Shown here one piece after another: positions 8,760 to 17,425 of a stretch of DNA of 64,000 nt; position 1 is the first letter of the stretch, and each line of letters begins with the position of its first letter. The stretch comes from Pseudomonas sp. NCCP-436 (lineage in GTDB: Bacteria; Pseudomonadota; Gammaproteobacteria; Pseudomonadales; Pseudomonadaceae), in the NCBI RefSeq assembly GCF_019656335.1, contig NZ_BPLZ01000005.1, forward strand, positions 1 to 64,000, read 5' to 3'. Made by a program: the position numbers and the translations under genes. Below the pieces are notes generated by a model. The model ran no database searches, was not told the origin of the DNA, and was given only the letters and a program-made list of their open reading frames with translations.

Positions 8760-9800
8760 ATGCCGACACCCTGGCCACCGCGCCGCAGCATCCTTAGCGT
8801 CCAGTTGCTGACCCAACTTGGTATCGACCTTGGCCTAAGCCTGGAGCTCTGCCTGCGTGACAGCGGGCTGGGCCCTACGCAACTGACCCAGCCCAACGCG
8901 GAGATCGAAGCGGCCAGTGAGCTACAGCTGATTGCCAACCTGATCCAGGCACTCCCGGCCGTAACGGATCTCGGCCTGCAGGCCGGCCGGCGCTATCGGC
9001 TAACCACCTACGGTGCCTGGGGCTACGCCCTGCTCAACAGCGCCACGGTGCGCCAGGCCGCCGAGCTGGGCCTGCGCTACCACAGTCTGACCTACGCCTT
9101 CACCCGCCTCAGTCTGAGCGAAGCAATCGACGGCATCAGCCTGTATTTCGACGGCAGCGCTCTGCCGGCACCACTGCATGACTTTATCGTGCAGCGCGAC
9201 ATGCTCGCCGCCCTGCAGGTGGCCGGTGAACTGCTCGGCACGCCACGGCCATTGCTGACGCTGGAGATGTGCCAGGACACGCCGGCAGATCCGGCACCCT
9301 TCTGCGAGGCCTTCGGCCAGCTACCGCGCTTCGCCGCGCCGTGCAACCGCCTTATCTTCCCCCCCGAGATACTCGACCAGCCGCTACCACGGGCCAATTC
9401 GCAACTGGCCGAAGCCTGCGAAGCGCAATGCCGGGCGCTGCTGGTGCGCCGTCAATGGCAGCAGGGCCTGGCCGGCCGCGTACGCAAGTTGCTGCTGAAC
9501 ACCGCGGGGCCACAGGCCGGCATGGAGCAGATTGCCCGACAACTGAACCTGAGCAGTCGCACTCTGCGGCGTCGCCTGGAAGCCGAGGGCACCCGTTTCC
9601 GCACCTTGCAGGACGAGGTACGTCTGGCGCTGGCCGAGGAACTACTCGCCAGCAGCAGGCTGACCCTGGAAGAAATCGCCGAGCGCCTGGGTTATGGCGA
9701 GCTGTCCAACTTCATCCATGCCTTCAGACGCTGGAAAGGTGTCACACCCGGGCGCTACCAGCGCGAAATGGCGGATGCCGAATCGATGCAGACAATTTGA
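8760..9800 (+). CDS. AraC family regulator, probable activator of the monooxygenase genes
   Basis: A transcription regulator of about 346 residues with an N-terminal ligand-sensing domain of the arabinose-binding type common in OruR/ArgR-like Pseudomonas regulators, and a C-terminal double helix-turn-helix (last 100 residues), including the second-helix signature I-A-E-R-L-G-Y-G-E-L-S-N-F-I-H-A-F. It is transcribed away from the monooxygenase, with only about 100 bp between, which is the usual layout of an activator and its target. The start is uncertain: a GTG at 8742 would add six residues. Effector unknown; a ketone or its product is a guess. Confidence 0.85.
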   Translation: MPTPWPPRRSILSVQLLTQLGIDLGLSLELCLRDSGLGPTQLTQPNAEIEAASELQLIANLIQALPAVTDLGLQAGRRYRLTTYGAWGYALLNSATVRQAAELGLRYHSLTYAFTRLSLSEAIDGISLYFDGSALPAPLHDFIVQRDMLAALQVAGELLGTPRPLLTLEMCQDTPADPAPFCEAFGQLPRFAAPCNRLIFPPEILDQPLPRANSQLAEACEAQCRALLVRRQWQQGLAGRVRKLLLNTAGPQAGMEQIARQLNLSSRTLRRRLEAEGTRFRTLQDEVRLALAEELLASSRLTLEEIAERLGYGELSNFIHAFRRWKGVTPGRYQREMADAESMQTI

Positions 9801-9890
9801 AAGTCATTTTCACGCTGACAGAGTGCTCTGCCCCAGGCTAGGGTCTGTGTCGAACCCTGACCTACCGTGAACTTTCCGGAAAAACCGCTG

Positions 9891-10769
9891 ATGATCCGCT
9901 TCGAGCAGCGCCTGCCCTACCAGCCGCCATGGGAATGGCAGCAGTTCCGAAGTCATTTCGCCCTTCGTGCGGTGACCGGCCTCGAAGTCTTGGAAGCAGA
10001 CTGCTACAGCCGCAGCTACAGCCTTGACGGCCATGCCGGCTGGCTGCGCGTGACACCGCTGCTCGACCAGAACGCATTGCAACTGCAGGCCCTGGTCGCT
10101 TCAACCTCACTGCAGGCAAAGCTGATCGAGCGGGTCAGGCGCATGTTCGACCTCGATAGCGATCCCATTGCCATTGCCCGGCACCTCGCCAAGGACGAGC
10201 TGCTGGCGCCATTGGTTCAGCGTAACCCCGGGCTGCGCCTACCGGTGGCATTCGATCCTTTCGAGCAGGCGGTACGCGCCATCATCGGCCAGCAGGTCAC
10301 GGTCAAGGCTGCGGTTACTCTGACACGACGTCTGGTAGAACGCATCGGAGCGCCGCTGGAGGTAAAACCGGATACCATCGTCAGCCATCTGTTTCCGACC
10401 GCTCAGGCACTGGCGGAGGCGGATCTGGCTGGCATCGGCATGCCTGGCAAGCGTGTGCAGTGTCTGCAGCACTTCGCTGCGCGGATCGCCGACGGCAGCC
10501 TGAAGCTGAGCCTGGAAAACGGCAGCGACGCGCTGATCGAACGTCTCTGCGCTCTTCCCGGTATAGGCCCCTGGACTGCGCAGTACATCGCCCTGCGCGC
10601 CTTCGGCGAAGCCGATGCCTTCCCCGCCAGCGACCTGGGACTGCTCAAGGCGCCGGTGTGGGGCCCTGAAGGCATTGACGCTCGTCGTCTGCAAGCCCGC
10701 GCCGAAGCCTGGCGCCCCTGGCGGGCCTATGCCGCCGCCCATCTCTGGCAATTCCATACAGGAAATTGA
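9891..10769 (+). CDS. alkA: DNA-3-methyladenine glycosylase II
   Basis: Base excision enzyme of about 292 residues that removes alkylated purines and pyrimidines. It has the AlkA N-terminal domain followed by the helix-hairpin-helix glycosylase core: [17 protein letters not shown] near 125, the hairpin L-P-G-I-G-P-W-T-A, and the catalytic Asp in F-P-A-S-D-L-G. A GTG 24 bases upstream could also start it; the ATG fits homologues better. It is followed four bases later by ogt, so both alkylation-repair genes probably form an operon. Confidence 0.9.
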   Translation: MIRFEQRLPYQPPWEWQQFRSHFALRAVTGLEVLEADCYSRSYSLDGHAGWLRVTPLLDQNALQLQALVASTSLQAKLIERVRRMFDLDSDPIAIARHLAKDELLAPLVQRNPGLRLPVAFDPFEQAVRAIIGQQVTVKAAVTLTRRLVERIGAPLEVKPDTIVSHLFPTAQALAEADLAGIGMPGKRVQCLQHFAARIADGSLKLSLENGSDALIERLCALPGIGPWTAQYIALRAFGEADAFPASDLGLLKAPVWGPEGIDARRLQARAEAWRPWRAYAAAHLWQFHTGN

Positions 10770-10773
10770 GCCC

Positions 10774-11268
10774 ATGCATTACCGCTATCACGACAGTCCC
10801 GTCGGCCCGCTGCTGCTGGCTGGCGACGAACAGGGCCTGCACCTGCTGCTGATGGAAGTGGACAGCCGTCCGTGGCGCATCGGCTCGGACTGGCAGCCAG
10901 CCAGAAGCGAGCTGGATATGGTGTGTCACCAGCTCGACGAATATTTTGCCGGCTCCAGGCGGCGTTTCGAGCTGCGTCTGGCGCTCTGCGGCACAGCTTT
11001 CCAGCAGCAAGTCTGGCAGGCTCTGCAGGCCATTCCCTACGGCCAAACCTGCAGTTATTCCGAGCTGGCCGATGCGATTGACCGCCCCCGCGCCGTGCGT
11101 GCGGTTGGTGCGGCCAACGGCGCCAACCCCATTTCCATCATCGTGCCCTGTCACCGAGTTATCGGACGCAACGGCACCCTCACCGGCTATGCCGGCGGCC
11201 TGGCACGCAAGCAACTGTTACTGAACCTCGAAGGGGTATTGCAGCCACAACAGGCAGCCTTGCTCTGA
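10774..11268 (+). CDS. ogt: methylated-DNA--protein-cysteine methyltransferase
   Basis: Suicide repair protein (164 residues) that takes the alkyl group from O6-alkylguanine onto its own cysteine. The acceptor Cys126 lies in I-V-P-C-H-R-V-I-G, and the preceding R-A-V-R-A-V-G segment carries the arginine finger of the helix-turn-helix. The N-terminal RNase H-like half is present; there is no Ada regulatory domain. Its start is five bases past the alkA stop. The last 82 bases overlap the 3' end of the convergent phosphoesterase gene. Confidence 0.92.
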   Translation: MHYRYHDSPVGPLLLAGDEQGLHLLLMEVDSRPWRIGSDWQPARSELDMVCHQLDEYFAGSRRRFELRLALCGTAFQQQVWQALQAIPYGQTCSYSELADAIDRPRAVRAVGAANGANPISIIVPCHRVIGRNGTLTGYAGGLARKQLLLNLEGVLQPQQAALL

Positions 11269-12095
11269 TCAAAGCTCTCTGTCTGCGCCTCACTGGATGA
11301 GGCCGCAGGCTGGGCAGGATTCGCATCGCCGTCACTCTGCGCCCGATAGAGCTCGATGCGCCCATCAGAGTGTTCGATGAGGGCCGTACATGACTCCACC
11401 CAGTCGCCACAGTTCAGATACTCAATATTGCCCAAACGACGAATCTCGGCATGGTGGATATGGCCACAGACCACTCCCTGCAGAGATCGTCTCACGCATT
11501 CATGAGCAATGGCCTGCTCGAACTCACCGATGAAGCTAACGGCCCGCTTAACCCGGTGCTTCAAGTACGCCGACAACGACCAGTAGCCGTAACCCCAGCG
11601 GCGACGCCAGTAGTTGAGCCAGCGGTTGAGGGTCAGGGTAACGCCGTAGGCGGTGTCGCCGAGAAATGCCAGCCAGCGGTGATAACGGGTAATCACGTCG
11701 AACTGGTCGCCATGGATCACCCAGAGCCTGCGGCCATCGGCAGTCAGGTGAACCGCCTCATCTACCAGACGGATATTACCCAGCACCAGGCTGGAGTAAC
11801 GTCGCAGGAACTCGTCGTGGTTGCCAGTGACATAGACCACTTCGGTGCCACGCTGGCTCATGCTCAGCAGACTGCGGATCACATTGGTATGACTCTGCGG
11901 CCAGTAGATTCCATTGCGCAGCTTCCAGCCGTCGATGATGTCACCGACCAAATAGATACACCCGGCATCGAAGCGCCCGAGAAACTCCTCCAGACGCTCG
12001 GCCTGACAGTCTCGGGTGCCCAGATGCACATCGGAAATCCACAGGGTGCGGACAGGCTGCCGGCTCAGTGCGCAGGCTGGCTGATGGTGGCTCAT
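11187..12095 (-). CDS. LpxH-like calcineurin-type metallophosphoesterase
   Basis: A 302-residue metallophosphoesterase of the UDP-2,3-diacylglucosamine pyrophosphatase group. All metal-binding blocks are present: D22-V-H24, G-D-I-I-D (51-55), G-N-H-D (91-94), H-G-D (128-130) and G-H-I-H-H (211-215). GGAGGG precedes the ATG. The core ends near residue 255; the remaining tail is Ala/Ser/Gln-rich and runs 82 bases into the convergent ogt gene, so it is probably an unstructured add-on. Pseudomonads often carry a separate true LpxH, so this may be a paralogue with another phosphoester substrate. Confidence 0.8.
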   Translation of the reverse strand: MSHHQPACALSRQPVRTLWISDVHLGTRDCQAERLEEFLGRFDAGCIYLVGDIIDGWKLRNGIYWPQSHTNVIRSLLSMSQRGTEVVYVTGNHDEFLRRYSSLVLGNIRLVDEAVHLTADGRRLWVIHGDQFDVITRYHRWLAFLGDTAYGVTLTLNRWLNYWRRRWGYGYWSLSAYLKHRVKRAVSFIGEFEQAIAHECVRRSLQGVVCGHIHHAEIRRLGNIEYLNCGDWVESCTALIEHSDGRIELYRAQSDGDANPAQPAASSSEAQTESFDQSKAACCGCNTPSRFSNSCLRARPPA

Positions 12096-12227
12096 GGACG
12101 CCCTCCGTCTGTTTTTTCCCGAGCTTGCGGCCTCAGCGTGAAACCGGCATGACAGCGCAAGGACGTTTAGGTGACGCACAGCCACACGCACAGGCGTTAC
12201 ACTGACGTTCCTGTGAAGGAAAACACC

Positions 12228-12974
12228 ATGTCCCAGATTCTCTCTCTGCGTCACTACAGCCACGAAGTACTCAGTCACAGCCATGAGCATGCGCAACTGG
12301 TGTTTGGGCTCAGCGGCGAGCTGCAGTTCGAAGTGGAAGGTCGGGGCAGCCGGGTACTGCGTCATCATCTGGCGGTGGTACCGTCCAGCTCCAGGCACAC
12401 CTGCGGCAGCCCAGACGGCAGTCAGTGCCTGGTGCTGGATCTGCCATCGAGTGACTGGCTGAAGCAGCAGCTTGGCCACCATGCCGACAGCATTCAGCGG
12501 CTGCTGGAGCGCCCCGTCGCCCTGCTACTCGATCCGGCCCAGGGAAGGTTGCTCAACTGGCTGGCCGACAGCCCGATCAATGATCCGGTGATCGCCGCCC
12601 AGGGAGCCGCCCTGCTGCTCGGCAGCCTGGCTTGCAGCCACCCGGCAGCTACTGCACCGCGGCTGCCGCTGGCGGCAATTGATCAGTACATCGAGCGGCA
12701 TGCAGCCCATCCACTGCAGGTACAGGATCTGGCTCGCCTGGCCGGCCTCTCGCCGGCACGCTTTCACGCCCGCTTTCTCGCCGAAACCGGCCGCACGCCC
12801 ATGGAATACATTCGCCTGCATCGCCTGCTACTGGCCGAACAGCTGCTACGCGACAGCGAGCTGGCCATCGGCGAAATCGCCGCGCGTGTCGGCTACAGCT
12901 CGCAGAGTGCCTTTACCGCGGCACTCTCCCGGCACCTGGGCATGACCCCACGGCAGTTGCGTCGCGACCGCTAA
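12228..12974 (+). CDS. AraC family regulator with cupin sensor domain
   Basis: A 248-residue regulator: N-terminal AraC-type cupin (residues about 10-90, with H-Y-S-H-E-V-L-S-H-S-H-E-H-A-Q, rich in metal-type histidines) and a C-terminal double helix-turn-helix ending in S-Q-S-A-F-T-A-A-L-S-R-H-L-G-M-T-P. GAAGGA lies seven bases before the chosen ATG; the 19 upstream codons look non-coding. It is divergent from the phosphoesterase. No obvious catabolic gene is next to it, so its target is unknown; LacI/YkgA-like regulators of efflux genes have a similar build. Confidence 0.85.
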   Translation: MSQILSLRHYSHEVLSHSHEHAQLVFGLSGELQFEVEGRGSRVLRHHLAVVPSSSRHTCGSPDGSQCLVLDLPSSDWLKQQLGHHADSIQRLLERPVALLLDPAQGRLLNWLADSPINDPVIAAQGAALLLGSLACSHPAATAPRLPLAAIDQYIERHAAHPLQVQDLARLAGLSPARFHARFLAETGRTPMEYIRLHRLLLAEQLLRDSELAIGEIAARVGYSSQSAFTAALSRHLGMTPRQLRRDR

Positions 12975-13069
12975 GGTTCCCGAGAGTCTCGCGACAAAAG
13001 CTGCACCTTGCGCGACAGACAGCCGGGAGGCTGCGACATAGACTGCCTGGCAGGATCAAGGAGTACACC

Positions 13070-13405
13070 ATGCAAACTATCGAATGGCAGGATTTCGAGA
13101 AGGTGGAGCTGCGCGTCGGCACCATCCTCAGGGCCTACCCCAATGCAAAGGCGGTCAAACCCGCTTACGTGCTTGAGGTGGATCTCGGCGAGTTGGGCAT
13201 CAAGACCTCCAGCGCGCAGATCACAGCTCACTATCGCTGCGAGGAACTGCCGGGCCGCCAGGTGCTGTGCGTCTGCAATTTTGCCCCCAAGCGCATTGCC
13301 GGTATCCGTTCCGAGGTACTGGTAACCGGGGCCTACGACCTGGACAACCGCGTTGTGCTGGCCGGTTTCGACCACCCGTTGCCCAATGGCGCACGCCTGG
13401 CATGA
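13070..13405 (+). CDS. CsaA-like tRNA-binding domain protein
   Basis: A 111-residue stand-alone tRNA-binding OB-fold (the fold found at the ends of MetRS and PheRS beta). Family marks are F-x-K-V-E-L-R-V-G-T-I at the start and the C-F-A-P-K-R-I-A-G-I-R-S-E-V-L segment. CsaA members bind tRNA and have chaperone activity. GGAG precedes the ATG. Its stop overlaps the start of the transporter gene by four bases (ATGA), indicating coupled translation. Confidence 0.88.
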   Translation: MQTIEWQDFEKVELRVGTILRAYPNAKAVKPAYVLEVDLGELGIKTSSAQITAHYRCEELPGRQVLCVCNFAPKRIAGIRSEVLVTGAYDLDNRVVLAGFDHPLPNGARLA

Positions 13406-14253
13406 CGGAACGCAACGCCCTGCTGGCGATTCACCTTGGAGCCCTGTTCTTCGGCCTGTCCGGCATTTTCGGCAAGCTTGCAGCCACTACCCCCGGCATG
13501 ATCGCCGGTGGCCGCGCCCTGTTCGCCGTGCTCGCCCTCGGTCTGGCCGCACTACTCTGGAGCAGCCGCAATGCCACGCGGCCGAGCCTGCGCCAACTGG
13601 CCCTGCTTGCACTCGGCGGAGTACTGCTGGGCAGCCACTGGATCACCTTCTTCGAAGCGGTGAAAGTCTCGGGGGTAGCCATCGCAACACTGGGTTTTGC
13701 CAGCTTCCCGGCTTTCACCGTGCTACTGGAAGGATTGCTGTTCCGCGAACGCACCCGCCCCGTCGAGTTCATTCTGGTCGGCGTAGTTTGCGTGGGACTG
13801 ATCCTCGTTACCCCGGAGTTCAGTCTCGACAGCAGCGCGACCCACGGGCTGTTGTGGGCTGTGCTGTCAGGGCTGCTGTTCGCCCTGCTATCGCTGCTCA
13901 ACCGCGCCAGCACTCGGGGACTCGACCCGGTGAAGGCTGCGCTGTACCAGAACCTCACTGTGCTGCTTTGTCTGTTGCCACTGGCCTGGCCACAGCTGGC
14001 TGCGGTCAAGCCGCTGGACTGGCTGTGGCTGGCACTGCTGGGGATTTTCTGCACGGGCCTGGCGCACAGCCTGTTCGTCGCCAGCCTACGGGTGCTCAAG
14101 GCTCGTACCACGGCAGTCATCTTCGCCCTGGAGCCGGTCTACGGCATCCTCTTCGCCTGGTGGCTGTTCAGCGAGCAGCCGACACTGCGCATGCTCGCTG
14201 GTGGCCTGCTGATCGTCGGTGCCATCTTAGTATCCGCACGAATGCCACGCTGA
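13402..14253 (+). CDS. EamA/DMT family transporter
   Basis: Inner membrane carrier of 283 residues with ten predicted membrane segments, built as two EamA repeats (about 8-135 and 150-280). Family members export amino acids or other metabolites, or take up small solutes. The start overlaps the csaA-like stop as ATGA, so it is co-translated with it. Substrate not readable from the sequence. Confidence 0.88.
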   Translation: MTERNALLAIHLGALFFGLSGIFGKLAATTPGMIAGGRALFAVLALGLAALLWSSRNATRPSLRQLALLALGGVLLGSHWITFFEAVKVSGVAIATLGFASFPAFTVLLEGLLFRERTRPVEFILVGVVCVGLILVTPEFSLDSSATHGLLWAVLSGLLFALLSLLNRASTRGLDPVKAALYQNLTVLLCLLPLAWPQLAAVKPLDWLWLALLGIFCTGLAHSLFVASLRVLKARTTAVIFALEPVYGILFAWWLFSEQPTLRMLAGGLLIVGAILVSARMPR

Positions 14254-14277
14254 CGATGCACATTTGCCACAGCGCGG

Positions 14278-14559
14278 TTAACGGTCGTTATGTCCCAGGT
14301 CGCGGCCCGGGTCGATCAGATCGCGAACCCGTTGTTTGAGGACCTTCGCTTCGGGAAAACCGCCATCGACCTTGCGCTCCCAGACCTGCTGGCCGTCGCA
14401 AACGATCCGGAACACACCGCCGGTGCCCGGCTCAAGACTGACACGGCCCAACTCGTCGGAAAAGGTGCTGAGCAGTTCCTGGGCCAGCCAGGCCGCACGT
14501 AGCAACCACTGGCACTGGGTGCAATAGGTGATGACGATTTCGGGTTTCTGATCGGACAT
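14278..14559 (-). CDS. Rdx/SelW-type thioredoxin-like protein
   Basis: A 93-residue protein of the SelT/SelW/SelH (Rdx) family. The redox motif C13-T-Q-C16 after the first strand is the cysteine form of the C-x-x-U site of selenoproteins, and the G-T-G-G-V-F and K-V-D-G-G-F-P segments are typical. Role in thiol redox control is inferred from the family. It is convergent with the EamA gene and divergent from the plpD-like gene. Confidence 0.85.
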   Translation of the reverse strand: MSDQKPEIVITYCTQCQWLLRAAWLAQELLSTFSDELGRVSLEPGTGGVFRIVCDGQQVWERKVDGGFPEAKVLKQRVRDLIDPGRDLGHNDR

Positions 14560-14590
14560 GACAAAGCTCTGGTACGGGCAGGTTGGCGCC

Positions 14591-14596
14591 TATAAT
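14591..14596 (+). promoter_or_regulatory. candidate -10 box for the plpD-like gene
   Basis: A perfect TATAAT lies 35 bp before the ATG in the short divergent gap. No good -35 hexamer is seen 16-18 bp upstream, so this is a weak call. Confidence 0.35.
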
Positions 14597-14631
14597 AGCC
14601 GCCTTTGCCTTTCTTTCAGCCGGAAACCCTC

Positions 14632-16818
14632 ATGCGCCGCCTGTTTGTCTCCTTGCTGCTCTGCCTATCCATTGTCTTCTGCCTTCCTGTGCTTGCGGCC
14701 GACCGCATCGGCCTGGTGCTGTCCGGTGGTGCCGCTCGCGGTCTGGCGCATATCGGCGTTCTGAAGGCGCTGGAGGAACAGGGTATCCGCATCGACGCCA
14801 TTGCCGGTACCAGTATGGGGGCCATTGTCGGCGGTCTCTACGCTGCCGGCTATTCAGTGGCGGAACTGGAGCGTCTGGCGCTTGAGCTGGACTGGCAGCA
14901 GGCACTGTCCGACTCGCCGCCACGCGAGGACATACCCTTCCGCCGCAAGCAGGACGATCGCGATTTTCTGGTCAAGCAGAAGCTCAGTTTCCGTGATGAT
15001 GGCAGTCTCGGCCTGCCACTGGGGGTGATCCAGGGACAGAACCTTGAACTGCTGCTTGAAGGCCTTCTGGTACACCGCAGCGCGACTCGCAACTTCGACC
15101 TTCTGCCAATCCCCTACCGCGCCGTGGCCACCGACGTGGTCACCGGTGAGCAGGTGGTCATGTCCAGCGGCCACCTGCCGCAGGCAATGCGCGCCAGTAT
15201 GTCGATCCCGGCGGTGTTTGCCCCGGTAGAAGTCGACGGCCGTCTGCTGGTCGATGGCGGCATGGTCAACAACGTGCCCATCGACGTAGCCCGACAGATG
15301 GGTGTGGATCAGGTCATCGTGGTGGATCTGGAAATGCCGCTGAAACCGGCTCGGGATCTGCACACAGTATTCGACGTAATGAACCAGTCGATCACCCTGA
15401 TGATGCGCAGCAACTCTGAGACACAGCTGGCCACTCTGAACGCCGACGATGTTCTGATTCAGCCTTCACTGGCCGGCTTCGGCTCGGCCGACTTCGACCG
15501 TGGCGCGCAAATGATCGACGCCGGCTACCGGGCCACGCAGATCCAGGCCGAACGCCTGGCCCGGCTGCAGGGTAGTCGCGGTGGCAGCCCCGCCCTGGCG
15601 CTGGCACGCAGCAGCGAACAGCGCACGCCGGTTATTCGTGCGATTCACGTAGTGAACGACTCCAAGGTCAGCGATATGGTGATCCGTAAACACATACGCC
15701 AGCCACTGGACGAAGCGCTCGATCTGGACAAGCTGCAAAAGGACATGGGCACCCTGTACGGGCTGGACTATTTCGACCGGGTGCAGTATCGCCTGGAACC
15801 ACTAGACGAGCACGGCAGCGCGCTGGTGATCGATGCCCGTGGCAAACGCACCGGCACAGACTACCTGCGCCTGGGGCTGAGTCTTTCCGACGACATGCGC
15901 GGCGACAGTGCCTTCAACATCGGCGCCAGCTATCGCGTCAATGGCATTAATGAACTCGGCGCCGAGTGGCTGACCCGTCTGCAGTTGGGCGACCGTCAGG
16001 AACTGTACAGTGAGTTCTATCAGCCACTCGACTTCAGTTCGCGCTACTTCGTCGCACCCTACCTGTTCGGCGAGGCACAGAACGTCGAAGCCATCCTGGA
16101 CAACGACCCCATCGCCGAATATCGCCTGGAACGCTACGGCTATGGCCTGAACCTCGGCCGGCAGATCGCCAACAGCGGGGAAATCCGTTTCGGCATCGGC
16201 CAGTCCTGGGGCGAAGCGAACGTACATGTCGGCGAACGCGACCTACCAAGCTTCAGCTTCAGCGAGGGCTACTACGAGCTGAAGTATTCCTTCGACACCT
16301 TCGACAGTCTGGACTTTCCCCGTAGCGGCGAGGTCATCGGTGTGATGCTGCGCAAATACGACCGTAGCCTGGGCTCTGATGAACAGTACCGGCAGTGGCA
16401 GATAAACCTGGACAAGGCCCTCAGTTTCGGTTCGAACACCTGGATACTGGGCGGCCGCTACGGACGCACGCTGGACGAGGCCGAAATCGTTACCTCGGCG
16501 TTTACCCTCGGCGGCGCGCAAACGCTCTCGGGCTTCCGCGAGGATGCTCTGAGCGGACAGAACATGGCCCTGGCTCGACTGATCTATTTCCGGCGCTTGA
16601 CGCAGCGTTCACTGCTGCTCGACTTCCCGCTCTACCTGGGGCTGTCGTTGGAACGCGGACGCTCCTGGAACAACGACAATGCCTTCGACAGCGGCTACAT
16701 CAACGCCGCCAGCGTATTCCTTGGGCTGGACACACCGCTGGGGCCGCTGAACTTCAGCTACGGCTTCAATGAGGAGCGGGAAAAGGCCCTTTATCTGAAC
16801 CTGGGCAGGAGTTTCTGA
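14632..16818 (+). CDS. plpD: patatin-like phospholipase autotransporter (PlpD type)
   Basis: A 728-residue type Vd autotransporter: signal peptide (1-22), patatin lipase domain (about 24-310), a POTRA domain (about 325-400) and a 16-strand BamA-like barrel to the C-terminal Phe. Oxyanion G-G-A-A-R-G is at 32-37, the nucleophile Ser61 in G-T-S-M-G, and the dyad Asp208 in D-G-G. Such proteins are displayed on or released from the outer membrane and act on phospholipids. I chose the ATG that directly starts the signal peptide; a TTG nine codons upstream is unlikely. It is convergent with the MarR gene. Confidence 0.92.
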   Translation: MRRLFVSLLLCLSIVFCLPVLAADRIGLVLSGGAARGLAHIGVLKALEEQGIRIDAIAGTSMGAIVGGLYAAGYSVAELERLALELDWQQALSDSPPREDIPFRRKQDDRDFLVKQKLSFRDDGSLGLPLGVIQGQNLELLLEGLLVHRSATRNFDLLPIPYRAVATDVVTGEQVVMSSGHLPQAMRASMSIPAVFAPVEVDGRLLVDGGMVNNVPIDVARQMGVDQVIVVDLEMPLKPARDLHTVFDVMNQSITLMMRSNSETQLATLNADDVLIQPSLAGFGSADFDRGAQMIDAGYRATQIQAERLARLQGSRGGSPALALARSSEQRTPVIRAIHVVNDSKVSDMVIRKHIRQPLDEALDLDKLQKDMGTLYGLDYFDRVQYRLEPLDEHGSALVIDARGKRTGTDYLRLGLSLSDDMRGDSAFNIGASYRVNGINELGAEWLTRLQLGDRQELYSEFYQPLDFSSRYFVAPYLFGEAQNVEAILDNDPIAEYRLERYGYGLNLGRQIANSGEIRFGIGQSWGEANVHVGERDLPSFSFSEGYYELKYSFDTFDSLDFPRSGEVIGVMLRKYDRSLGSDEQYRQWQINLDKALSFGSNTWILGGRYGRTLDEAEIVTSAFTLGGAQTLSGFREDALSGQNMALARLIYFRRLTQRSLLLDFPLYLGLSLERGRSWNNDNAFDSGYINAASVFLGLDTPLGPLNFSYGFNEEREKALYLNLGRSF

Positions 16819-16860
16819 GCTCCGCCCCAGATGCACCGGCGGCAGCCCGCTACTACAGGG

Positions 16861-17298
16861 CTACGCCCGGTTCAGCAGGTTGCCGAGTACACGCGCATGA
16901 ACCTGCTGGCAGCGACGCAGGTCGTCCTCATCAATGCCGGCAAATACTTCTCGGCGCAACTGCGTGGAAATCGCCTCAATTTTCTCGATCAGTGGCTGAG
17001 CCTTGGGCTGCAGGGCAATCTTCTTGGCCCGGCGATCTTCCGGTACAGCAACCCGCATCACCAGTCCCTGGCTTTCCAGGCTGTCGAGCAAACGCGCCAG
17101 AGTCGGCCCTTCCACGCCAACACTTTGGGCCAGCTCGCGCTGGGTTGGCATCTCGGTAAAACGCGCCAGGTGCAGCAACACCAACCAGCGTGCCTGGGAA
17201 AGACCGAGACCGACCAGGCGACGGTCGAGTTCAGAGCGCCAGGCGCGGGACAGTTGAGCAACTTGCATGGCAAAACGGTGTTGATCAGGGTAGGACAT
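16861..17298 (-). CDS. MarR/SlyA family transcription regulator
   Basis: A 145-residue winged-helix regulator. The recognition helix region T-Q-R-E-L-A-Q-S-V-G-V-E-G-P-T-L-A-R-L and the wing with D-R-R-A-K-K-I are of SlyA type. The ATG at 17298 is preferred over a TTG seven codons upstream. A SlyA-box-like sequence lies about 40 bp upstream, which suggests autoregulation. It sits between plpD and recQ, as in other pseudomonads as far as I recall; its targets are not known. Confidence 0.87.
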   Translation of the reverse strand: MSYPDQHRFAMQVAQLSRAWRSELDRRLVGLGLSQARWLVLLHLARFTEMPTQRELAQSVGVEGPTLARLLDSLESQGLVMRVAVPEDRRAKKIALQPKAQPLIEKIEAISTQLRREVFAGIDEDDLRRCQQVHARVLGNLLNRA

Positions 17299-17337
17299 AG
17301 GGTCGGCTAACTCACACAAACATCAAAAAACTAATTA

Positions 17338-17349
17338 TTAGCCAGCTAG
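17338..17349. promoter_or_regulatory. SlyA-like operator upstream of the MarR gene
   Basis: TTAGCCAGCTAG matches ten of twelve bases of the SlyA box TTAGCAAGCTAA. It overlaps an AT-rich stretch with a second near-palindrome (CTAATTATTAG, 17331-17341) in the promoter region of the MarR gene. Binding is inferred. Confidence 0.5.
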
Positions 17350-17425
17350 CCATAACCGCGCCCACAGGGCAAGCCCTGTTTGTGCCCAGGCATTTCAAAA
17401 TGCCGCCATTTACCGTGCAGCGTCA

